Source: Lachancea kluyveri NRRL Y-12651 (lineage: Eukaryota > Ascomycota > Saccharomycetes > Saccharomycetales > Saccharomycetaceae). From it: DNA of 64,000 nt. The notes under the pieces are model-generated. The model searched no databases, was not told the origin of the DNA, and saw only the letters and a list, made by a program, of their open reading frames with translations. Shown here piece after piece: positions 20,299-28,269 of this stretch (position 1 is its first letter; each line of letters opens with the position of its first letter). Position numbers and translations under genes: made by a program. The stretch is from NCBI GenBank assembly GCA_000149225.2, contig CM000692.1:248001-312000 (forward strand), given 5' to 3'.

Positions 20299-20688
20299 CC
20301 TGAAGTCCCATCCCTATTGGTTGGACCCTTGGCTAGTGCCGCTGGCCAATAGCATCGCACAACTGAAGCGCTGCTTTAGTGCCGTGCGCAGCGCAAACAA
20401 TTGAGCCAAGCGTGAAGGGTGCGTGCTAAAACAGCCAAAAAAGGCATGCATCTACGACGGGTTGGTTTGTATTGCTATCTTATCGCAACCATAATATTCG
20501 TGCGCACCGCCCTCATACATGGTTATGTACATACATCTCATTCTGTATTACCGGCCCCATATGTGTGTAGCTATAAATACAGATGGCCATCTCTCGTAAG
20601 GGCTTTCGCCTCTGTTGGTCTCTCCTCGACAGTTTGCCTTATACTACCTTCCTCCGTCCCCCAATAGCCTTCATCTCTTCATCTACCC

Positions 20689-22104
20689 ATGGTTTACGTT
20701 TGGCAAGAGACGTATGAGCCTGCAACGGTTGCATACATCATACTGGGCTCAGCATTAGTCTTCATCATGGTCCCGGGTTTGGGTTTCCTGTACTCGGGCT
20801 TGGCACGTAGAAAATCTGCTCTGGCGCTCATATGGGCAGTCATCATGGCTGCGATGGTTGCGATGATACAGTGGTACTTCTGGGGCTACTCCCTTGCTTT
20901 TTCATCGACAGCTCCTGACAACAAGTTCATTGGTAATTTGGATTCTTTTGGTTTCAGAAACGTTTATGGTAAGCTTTCTGAAGACGCTTCGTATCCTGAA
21001 TTAGCATTTGCCGTATTTCAAGGTCTGTTTATGTGTGTTACCCTCAGTATTATTGCCGGTGCCACCGCAGAGAGAGGTAGACTGCTACCGCATATGGTCT
21101 TCTTGTTTTGTTTTGCCACTGTTGTGTATTGCCCTGTCACCTATTGGGTTTGGTGTTCAGGCGGCTGGGCTTACCAATGGGGCGTGCTGGACTGGGCAGG
21201 CGGTGGTCCCGTCGAGCTGCTTTCCAGTATTGGTGGCTTTGTCTATTCGGCGTTCCTGGGTAAGCGTAAGGAGAAATTGCTTATCAACTTTAGGCCTCAC
21301 AACGTTGCAATGATCACGATGGGAACTTCTCTCTTGTGGTTTGGCTGGCTTGGTTTCAATGCATGTACCTCTTTGGATCCAAATCTAAAATCCGTGTATG
21401 CGTTGATGAACACAAATATCAGTGCTGCTACAGGTGGTATGACATGGTGTCTATTAGACTTTAGGCTTGAAAAGAAGTGGTCTACAGTTGGTTTATGCTC
21501 TGGTATCATTAGTGGCCTGGTTGCCGCCACCCCAAGTTCTGGCTGCATCACCCTGTATGGCTCTCTAATACAAGGTATAGTTGCCGGTGTCGTTTGTAAT
21601 TTTGCCACTAAAATCAAATATTATTTGAAAGTTGACGATGCCATGGATATCTTGGCAGAGCACGGTATCGCTGGTGTAGTCGGTTTAGTGTTCAACGCCC
21701 TCTTTGCTGCTGACTGGGTCATCGGTATGGATGGTGCCACCGAACACGATGGTGGCTGGATAACCCATAACTACAGGCAGATGTACAAGCAGATTGCTTA
21801 CATTGCTGCCGTTACCGGCTATTCTGTCGTTGTCACCGCAATCTTGTGCTTTGTGATAGACAAGATCCCTGGTTTGCAATTGAGGGCATCAGAAGAAGCT
21901 GAAGAACGTGGTATGGATGAAGATCAAATTGGTGAGTTTGCCTACGATTACGTCGAAGTCAGAAGAGATTACTATTCCTGGGGAGTTCCTAATGACACTA
22001 CATCATCCGATGACGACGACAACGAAAGCCGAGCCAATCAAGTCCAAGAAAAAAATCCAGAAATCACTTCGAGAAGTGATCCTACATCCCTGCATGACAA
22101 CTGA
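20689..22104 (+). CDS. MEP1: Ammonium permease of the Mep/Amt/Rh family
   Basis: The 471-residue plasma-membrane protein imports ammonium as a nitrogen source. It has the eleven-helix Amt layout, an external N-terminus without cleavable signal, and family motifs GLGFLYSGLARRKSAL (about 31-46), AGATAERGR, a TYWVWCSGGWA block, and LGFNACTSLDP. The cytosolic C-terminal tail has the regulatory ELRASEEAEERGMDEDQIGEFAYDY-like segment and ends hydrophilic and acidic. It is most like Mep1/Mep3 (489-492 aa) of S. cerevisiae, which are ohnologs; this single gene corresponds to both YGR121C and YPR138C. It faces the YGR122W-like gene across a promoter with GATA and CACGTG elements, consistent with nitrogen catabolite control. 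Confidence 0.95.
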   Translation: MVYVWQETYEPATVAYIILGSALVFIMVPGLGFLYSGLARRKSALALIWAVIMAAMVAMIQWYFWGYSLAFSSTAPDNKFIGNLDSFGFRNVYGKLSEDASYPELAFAVFQGLFMCVTLSIIAGATAERGRLLPHMVFLFCFATVVYCPVTYWVWCSGGWAYQWGVLDWAGGGPVELLSSIGGFVYSAFLGKRKEKLLINFRPHNVAMITMGTSLLWFGWLGFNACTSLDPNLKSVYALMNTNISAATGGMTWCLLDFRLEKKWSTVGLCSGIISGLVAATPSSGCITLYGSLIQGIVAGVVCNFATKIKYYLKVDDAMDILAEHGIAGVVGLVFNALFAADWVIGMDGATEHDGGWITHNYRQMYKQIAYIAAVTGYSVVVTAILCFVIDKIPGLQLRASEEAEERGMDEDQIGEFAYDYVEVRRDYYSWGVPNDTTSSDDDDNESRANQVQEKNPEITSRSDPTSLHDN

Positions 22105-22447
22105 AGTCCCCACCTTACTTATATTTTCACTCCTATATGTATATATATATATATTAACGTACACCAATTTTTTTTTTAGTTTGGAGTATGGAACTTTTTC
22201 CTTGAAGAGGTTTCGAGACCTCTCACCAGATCTCAATAAAGGCTCAAAGTTCTACTATTTCGAACAGAACCACAGTCAGGTGCGGCGAACGTGCCATAAT
22301 TTTTGGATCACAAAAACAACAAAGCTCGTGACTGGAGAAAAGTTTCGGGAGAGGGGCTCGGTTTGACACTCTTTAGCGTGTTAACCGTCTGAGATTCTTA
22401 CCTCAGCCGTCACGTGATGACATGGTAATGTGACCTGCAAAAAATAT
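22105..22447. other. MEP 3' flank
   Basis: This 340-base spacer to the tRNA-Asn gene contains a short TA run near 22137 and a CACGTG (at about 22411). I see no gene. Confidence 0.45.
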
Positions 22448-22521
22448 CGACCTCGGTGAGGATTGAACTCACGATCTTGCGATTAACAGTCGCACGCCTT
22501 AACCAGCTTGGCCACGAAGTC
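22448..22521 (-). tRNA. tRNA-Asn (anticodon GTT)
   Basis: A 74-nt cloverleaf is read on the minus strand. The acceptor strands are GACTTCG and CGAGGTC with discriminator G. The anticodon loop is CTGTTAA, and the T-arm is GTGAGTTCAATCCTCAC. It is nearly identical to the S. cerevisiae gene. A Ty1-like solo LTR begins 137 bases upstream of its 5' end (at 22659). Confidence 0.97.
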
Positions 22522-22658
22522 ATAGTAAATCAGGTGACATCTGTTGGAATATTAGTGGTCTATATGGCATATCCATGTACCCGGAGTTGATAGAAGGACA
22601 GAGTATAATAGGTAGCATTATCCTATCAAGGATAACAGCACATTAATGGGTACGGTTT

Positions 22659-22978
22659 TTGGAACGAAACACAACTATCGACCATCGACTAGTATTCGTG
22701 TTACTAGTATATTATCATACACGGTGTTATAAGGTGACATAAAGAATGAGAAACAGTCATCTAAGTTAGTGGAAGCTGAAACGCAAGGATTGATAATGTA
22801 ATAGGATAATGAACCAGAAACATATAAAAGGAAGAATATTTGTATGTAGAGTTATCGACTCTCTTTTCTGGATTCCTAGAAGGAAGAGGAGAACTTCTAG
22901 TATAACCATATACCAATTATTATAGCCTTAATCAAAAATGGAATCCTACCGATTATCTCAATATTCACATATTTCTCA
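22659..22978 (+). mobile_element. Solo LTR, Ty1/Ty2-like (copia)
   Basis: This 320-base copy is very similar to the LTRs at 9528 and 23930, ending in TTTCTCA and lacking the first few bases of the 5' end. There is no internal element, primer-binding site or obvious flanking 5-bp duplication. It is a recent but solo fossil, upstream of tRNA-Asn. Confidence 0.9.
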
Positions 22979-23742
22979 CCTCGATAGGATGATGTTCCTT
23001 ACTCTGTTCGGTTCTCCCGTCGACTCCGGGTAAATGGTATCGTGATGCAGTTCGCTTATTCCGCAGCAGGAACATGCTCGAATGCGAGCAGTCACCACCC
23101 TTGATTCATAATCATGTGATACGTACTATGGCAGTAACAAAATTATATTTGGACAGATAATGGAGATGTCAAAGTGCTTGGAGGATTGTTGAATTTTAAA
23201 TAGTTAGGGGAAAAAGCTCCGAGTAGGCTACAAGGGTAGTCTTCTTCTTTTGATTGAGTGTATGTAATGTGCCGGGACGTTGATGAGTGCATCTGTAAAA
23301 AAAAACACTGGAAATCGAAATAAAAGTTCTATCATGACACTCACGAGTAGCAGCTCTTTTGGAAAACTTGGTTTTGTCTGGTTTCTTTCCAGCTTCCCAT
23401 CATGTGTCCCCTGCTGATTTGTTTGTGTAATGTTATTTTTTTTTTTTTGGTGCAATTCTTTGACTTTCAGTCTGTAAGATAATAAGTTGTGGGATAACAA
23501 AAACATTTATAAACGACAAAAAACTAAAAATTCTTGAAGACGGAAAACAGAGGAATCACTCAGCGGTTGTGCATTATTCAGAACTTCTTATTTGGTAGTT
23601 ACATGATAATATAAACTTACCAACACTTTAATTGTTAAAAATCATCCCTTCAAATATCCATGTTGTACCTATATTCCTTTCACGTGACTGGATTCTAGTC
23701 TTCAGCATATCATGCCTGTAATATGCGACATGGGCAAAAAGT
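22979..23742. other. Inter-LTR region
   Basis: About 760 bases lie between two LTR clusters, with no gene I can support. Short frames here are AT-rich and unconserved in appearance. A CACGTG lies at about 23681. Confidence 0.45.
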
Positions 23743-23929
23743 TGAGAAATCTGTTGATATTGGGACAATTGTTGAGATTCCATTTATGGTTAAGGCTATA
23801 ATACTTTGGTATATGGTTATACTAGAAGTTCTCCTCGCCTTTCTAGGAATCCAGAAAAGGGAGTCGATAATTCTACATACAAATATCCTTCCTTTTATAT
23901 GTTTCTGGTTCATTATCCTATTACATTAT
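23743..23929 (-). mobile_element. Truncated Ty1-like LTR, opposite orientation
   Basis: These 187 bases are the reverse complement of the 3' part of the Ty1-like LTR (starting TGAGAAAT). They stop where the plus-strand LTR at 23930 begins. The missing part is not found on the far side of that LTR. Confidence 0.87.
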
Positions 23930-24260
23930 TGTTGGAACGAAATACAACTATCGACCATCGACTAGTATTCGTGTTACTAGTATATTATCATACACGGTGT
24001 TATAAGGTGACATAAAGAATGAGAAACAGTCATCTAAGTTAGTGGAAGCTGAAACGCAAGGATTGATAATGTAATAGGATAATGAACCAAAACATATAAA
24101 AGGAAAGAGAATATATGAGTATTTGTATATAGAGTTATCGACTCCTTTTCTGGATTCCTAGAAAAGTGAGGAGAACTTCTAGTATAACCATATACCAATT
24201 ATTATAGCCTTAACCAAAAATGGAATCTCAACAATTGTCCCAATATTCGCTCATTTCTCA
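23930..24260 (+). mobile_element. Solo LTR, Ty1/Ty2-like (copia)
   Basis: A full-length 331-base LTR (TGTTGG to TTTCTCA) joins directly onto the inverted LTR fragment on its left. It is nearly identical to the 9528 copy apart from a short insertion in the middle. It sits 114 bases upstream of tRNA-His. No internal region is present. Confidence 0.92.
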
Positions 24261-24374
24261 GACTCATCGTCAGAAAAATAGCTACAAAGTAATAATTTTA
24301 AACAATTCGATTCAAGGCATATGCTGTGATCTGTTCTGTAAGTAAGGAGCTCAAATGATGTACGATTATAAAAT

Positions 24375-24446
24375 GCCATTTTAGTATAGTGGTTAGTACA
24401 CATCGTTGTGGCCGATGAAACCCTGGTTCGATTCTAGGAAATGGCA
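24375..24446 (+). tRNA. tRNA-His (anticodon GTG)
   Basis: A 72-nt cloverleaf on the plus strand has acceptor strands GCCATTT and AAATGGC with discriminator A. The D-arm contains TAGTATAGTGGTTAGTA, the anticodon loop is TTGTGGC, and the B-box is GGTTCGATTCT. It is nearly identical to the S. cerevisiae gene. The extra 5' G of mature tRNA-His is added after transcription. Confidence 0.97.
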
Positions 24447-24917
24447 TTATTCTTTTTTATCTATTTTAAAAACAAAAAAAGTACTATTGGGGAAAAGTGT
24501 AAACATCCTAAACGCGTATATTCATTTTCGTGGTTGAGAAAGTTGTTTACTTTTTTCCTAATATGAAAACGCTCATCGGAAAGTGCTGTGGCTAATGCGT
24601 TTTTCGCACAGATTACTGACAGATGCAGAAGCGAGTTTCTAGTAAAGGAAGTGAGAAATTTTTTCCTTTATCTTCTATTTGTTGTTTTTAACTTTTTTTT
24701 CCTTTACATTTCATTCCAACCTTACAACATCCATCAACATTCATCCCTTACCAAAAAATCTTTAGTAAACCTCGAAGAATTTATTGATAATACACACTAG
24801 CTTCAAGTCAGTTTACACACTCACCCTCAGTCATTCCTTTAACAGTATTATTCATCCACTTTCTACTCACTTCGTTTACTCTTTCCAATCAATCAAGACG
24901 CGTTATCATAAAAAAAC
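24447..24917. other. Upstream region of the cell-wall protein gene
   Basis: This 470-base promoter region is T-rich and contains two MluI-type ACGCGT boxes (about 24513 and 24895), possible MBF sites. I see no gene. Confidence 0.4.
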
Positions 24918-25889
24918 ATGCATTTAAAAAATTTAATTGTACCAGTTGCCCTTGCTTCAGCAGTTGCCAATGGTCAAGCTGCTGATGAAGACTTTACAAC
25001 CACTTATACTTCCACCATTGTTGTGTACACCACCAAGTATTCACCTGAAGAGTTGGCATCTTTGAGCAGTGCTAGCGCTGCATCTGCTTCTGTTGCTTCT
25101 GATTCCGCTGCTTCTGCTAGCGCTGCATCCGCTTCTGTTGCTTCTGTTGCTTCTGTTGCTTCTGTTGCTTCTGTTGCTTCTGCTTCCGCTGCTTCTGCTT
25201 CTGCTGCTTCTGCTTCTGCTGCTTCTGCTTCTGCTGCTTCTGCTAACAGTGAAGCTTCAGTAGCTTCTAGAATGTCCGCATCTTCTGTCAGCGCGGTAGC
25301 AGCCTCACAATCTCTTTCCAGTGCCGCTTCGGTAGCCTCAGCTCTTTCTGCTTCTTCCGCTAGTGCTTCCCTAGAATCTGCTGCCAATGAAGCTTCTTTG
25401 GTCTCCGCTCTTTCGGTTTCTTCAGCATCTGCTGCATCGGTGTTATCAGCATCCTTCGCTTCCGTGTCTGCAGCATCATATTCCGATCACATTGCTCATT
25501 TGGCATCTGCTTCTAGTGTATCTGCTGCATCGGTATCCTCGGTTTCCGTTCTTTCTGCATCTGCAGCATCAGCTTCTGCTGCCAGTGTTGCCAACTCCTT
25601 ATCCGTGGCTTCAGAATATAAAAGAACCCATTCCAGCAACCTATCGTTGTCACGTGCCACAGGTTTACTAGCTATTGCTTCTTCCAATTCTACGCAAAGT
25701 CACAATTCTTCACAAATTTCTAGCAAAACCACAACGGCTGATTCTAGTAGTTTGACACACTCCCAGCCTTCCAGTAGTACAGCCTCGTCCACATCTACAT
25801 CCACGAAAGATAATGGTGCAGGTGCCATGTTGAGCCCTAGTGGTTTGGTGCTAGGTGCTATGGGTGGTGTTATTTTGGGATTGTTGTGA
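24918..25889 (+). CDS. Ser/Ala-rich GPI-anchored cell-wall mannoprotein
   Basis: The 323-residue protein has the full architecture of a yeast GPI wall protein. There is an N-terminal signal peptide (MHLKNLIVPVALASAVANGQA) and a short globular start with TTTYTSTIVVYTTKYSPEE. Residues about 50-230 are Ser/Ala/Val repeats with an expected load of O-mannose, followed by a Ser/Thr-rich stalk. The tail DNGAGAMLSPSGLVLGAMGGVILGLL gives a plausible omega site near Asn followed by a hydrophobic end. The repeats are encoded by tandem nine-base units (25130-25250). I do not recognise a specific S. cerevisiae ortholog at this position, and the N-terminus is not a PAU/TIR domain. It follows an LTR/tRNA cluster, a likely rearrangement-prone site. 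Confidence 0.88.
   Translation: MHLKNLIVPVALASAVANGQAADEDFTTTYTSTIVVYTTKYSPEELASLSSASAASASVASDSAASASAASASVASVASVASVASVASASAASASAASASAASASAASANSEASVASRMSASSVSAVAASQSLSSAASVASALSASSASASLESAANEASLVSALSVSSASAASVLSASFASVSAASYSDHIAHLASASSVSAASVSSVSVLSASAASASAASVANSLSVASEYKRTHSSNLSLSRATGLLAIASSNSTQSHNSSQISSKTTTADSSSLTHSQPSSSTASSTSTSTKDNGAGAMLSPSGLVLGAMGGVILGLL
25130..25250 (+). repeat. Coding minisatellite (Val-Ala-Ser and Ala-Ser units)
   Basis: Tandem GTTGCTTCT units are followed by GCTTCTGCT/TCTGCTGCT units inside the cell-wall protein gene. Copy number is likely to vary between strains. Confidence 0.85.
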
Positions 25890-26301
25890 TAGTGAATTTT
25901 CTTTCTCCTCTACCTCTGTCTCCGTTTATACCCATTTTTGTGTGTTCAAAATTTTGTGGACCCTTTGATTTTCTCTTTTCCTTTCTTGTCACGATGATAT
26001 GCCTCCCCAATTTTGTAAACTATGAACATTTGCCCTTTATAAAATGCCAGAGAAGAAATCTACTGGCTTATTTTCTAAAATTGTAATTATTATAATTGAA
26101 TTTGATTTTACCTTATAATTTTGCCCTTTGATCAACCCATGTATACGTTCGCAAGCTCTCTACCGCGCCTTCGATTCAGTATAAGCTTTGTGAAACTATC
26201 AGTAAGTAAATGACTATGATACATGCGTTGTTTATATGGAGTTAAATAGTTATACTTGCTTTTTTTTTTTTTTTTGGTGATTTCACTTTAGTTTTTGGAA
26301 T
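25890..26301. other. Convergent spacer
   Basis: About 410 AT-rich bases between the cell-wall gene and RRP9 stop codons, with a T15 tract near 26260. No gene is seen. Confidence 0.45.
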
Positions 26302-28029
26302 CTAGAAACCCGTTTGTTCAATCACAGCAGAGTAAATACCATTCCTTGCACCAGGAACTTTGCTGATCCATCTTCCTAACCTATGCTCTTTGCTTACACT
26401 GGCCAAAATACGAAACGTCTCTCTACCGTACTTACCGCTCTCAACAGCTTGAATATTTGTAACTAAACCTCTGCAATTTGGCAATTCAGCTAGTATTTCG
26501 AATTCTCTCAAATTCTCAGAGATCTTCCACAATTTTAAGGAGCCATTCCAGGAGCCAGAGACAAAAACATTAGAGTAAGGAATAGCGTGCAATGAAGTAA
26601 TCCAGTAAGGATGAGTCAGGTTTTTATCTTGTAGTTGCTGCTGACATGTCACTTCACTGGCTTCAGCAGAGATTTGAGTGGATGCAGGTAACGGAATTAT
26701 GCCGTGTGCAACACGTTGCGTGAAAATGGGTTTTTTCTTGGACAAAGACCACAGGGAAATATTACCATTATCAGAACCAGTAATAAAGTGGGAGTCATCG
26801 ACCATACAAACGCAATCAATACTGCCTTCACCGTAGAACTTTGGCGCGTCTTCCTCTTTAGCTGGCTCTATTTCTCCATTTTCAAGCTCTTTAGAATTTT
26901 GCTTCAACCACCTTTTGAGTAGCCTCTCTGGGTCTTCACCACCTCTAAATGTCAACCTTGTTTCATCGGCAATCTTCCATAGCATAGCAGTACGATCACG
27001 AGAACCGACAGTAACACAACGTTCCATACTTAAAGCAGAAATGTCTACGACTAAATCTTGATGACCATACAACACCTCCAACTGAGAAAACTGGTTAATC
27101 GCATAAGTTCTAACTTTATAATCGGCACAAGAAGCAAAAAGCTGATCCGAGTTTTTTCTGAAAGCCAGTGAAAGTACTTCACCTCTACGATCCTTCGTTG
27201 GGATCACTTTAACAGGCGACAAGGACTCTGTACTCCAAACAATTAGTTTTCTATCTCTGCCACCAGTGACTACATACTTACCATCTGGTGAAGCTGCCAC
27301 AGTTAATATTTCATCGTAGTGCCCCTCAGTAGTATTCTCATATTCGTTTGTAGTTTCTGGATTAAACCTACGCCCACCTTTGGTATACTTTAATTTCTTT
27401 GGCCTTGCAGAGAAGTTTGTGACGTCGTATTTTGTCAGCTGCAAATCTTTACTCACGGTATACGCAAAGATTTTACCCGTATTCTTGTTCTGCTGCTCTT
27501 CATGAGAAAATTTATTGAAGGTGGGCTGATAACAACTGATAGAAGTCAAGTTTTTGTCACCGACTCTAGTGAATGAAGTAGAAATTTCATTGACCAACAA
27601 TTTATCAGCAATGAATCTGAACACACGCCCATTTTGTTCCGCAAAATCATGTTTCAGCCTAGATGCAATAATGTCACGGTCCAAGTCGCGAGCATCAAAG
27701 TTGTTGTATTCATCGATTTCATGAGCTAGATCCATTTCGCCTGAAGCAGCTGATTCCTGCATAACCTCATTGGCTTCTGCCTTCAAATTTTCCAAATACT
27801 GCTTTGCCAATCTCCTCCTCTTGTCTGCAGGATTTTCGCCTTCAAATTCGTCATCTGAGTCCAATTTTTCTTCTTCATCTTCACCGTCTAGTCTCAGTTC
27901 GTCTTCAGATTCCTCCTCCTCGTTGGATGATGGATCTGTAATTTCCTCATCTACTTCTCTTGTAGGATTCTGTTGGGAATCTCTGGATCTTTTTCTTTTT
28001 TTAGAATTTTCAATTAGATCAGACGCCAT
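26302..28029 (-). CDS. RRP9: U3 snoRNP protein Rrp9 (U3-55K)
   Basis: The 575-residue protein matches Rrp9 (YPR137W, 573 aa), the WD40 protein that binds box B/C of U3 snoRNA in the small-subunit processome. The N-terminus holds a basic cluster (KKRKRSRDSQQN) and a long acidic run (about 27-70). A helix-rich linker precedes the seven-bladed propeller (from about 140). Typical blades include YDEILTVAASPDGKYVVTGGRDRKLIVWSTES, VLYGHQDLVVDISALSMERCVTVGSRDRTAMLWKI and PYWITSLHAIPYSNVFVSGSWNGSLKLWKI. PAC and RRPE motifs lie about 70-100 bases upstream. In S. cerevisiae it also sits between MEP3 and CTF4. Confidence 0.96.
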   Translation of the reverse strand: MASDLIENSKKRKRSRDSQQNPTREVDEEITDPSSNEEEESEDELRLDGEDEEEKLDSDDEFEGENPADKRRRLAKQYLENLKAEANEVMQESAASGEMDLAHEIDEYNNFDARDLDRDIIASRLKHDFAEQNGRVFRFIADKLLVNEISTSFTRVGDKNLTSISCYQPTFNKFSHEEQQNKNTGKIFAYTVSKDLQLTKYDVTNFSARPKKLKYTKGGRRFNPETTNEYENTTEGHYDEILTVAASPDGKYVVTGGRDRKLIVWSTESLSPVKVIPTKDRRGEVLSLAFRKNSDQLFASCADYKVRTYAINQFSQLEVLYGHQDLVVDISALSMERCVTVGSRDRTAMLWKIADETRLTFRGGEDPERLLKRWLKQNSKELENGEIEPAKEEDAPKFYGEGSIDCVCMVDDSHFITGSDNGNISLWSLSKKKPIFTQRVAHGIIPLPASTQISAEASEVTCQQQLQDKNLTHPYWITSLHAIPYSNVFVSGSWNGSLKLWKISENLREFEILAELPNCRGLVTNIQAVESGKYGRETFRILASVSKEHRLGRWISKVPGARNGIYSAVIEQTGF

Positions 28030-28095
28030 ATTAGGTTAGATCGTTTCTTGCTTTACTGTTTGTGCGTTATTGAGTACTCTTTTTCATTATGCTAG

Positions 28096-28129
28096 CTCAT
28101 CTCATGTTGAAGTCTTTCAAAATTTTTCC
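28096..28129 (-). promoter_or_regulatory. PAC and RRPE motifs upstream of RRP9
   Basis: CTCATC (28096-28101, PAC read as GATGAG) with a second overlapping copy, and CAAAATTTTTCC (28118-28129, RRPE), lie 67-100 bases upstream of the RRP9 start codon. Confidence 0.7.
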
Positions 28130-28269
28130 AGATGACGAGGGAAAAAAGAAAGGTGCACAATCATCTGCGTCGGAAAAGCGACGCCCAAACAAACAAAGTC
28201 AAATCATTAACAACGATATAGAAACTACAATAAACCTATCTAATGTACATTATTTCTTTCTTATTTATA

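Noticed and set aside
20156-20311. N-terminal extension of the YGR122W-like protein
   Set aside because: It begins at a non-ATG codon, crosses CACGTG promoter elements and would make the protein far longer than its 402-residue homolog.
22530-22660. TGTTGGAATATT near 22537 as the start of another LTR
   Set aside because: Only about ten bases resemble an LTR end; the sequence after it does not follow any LTR in the window.
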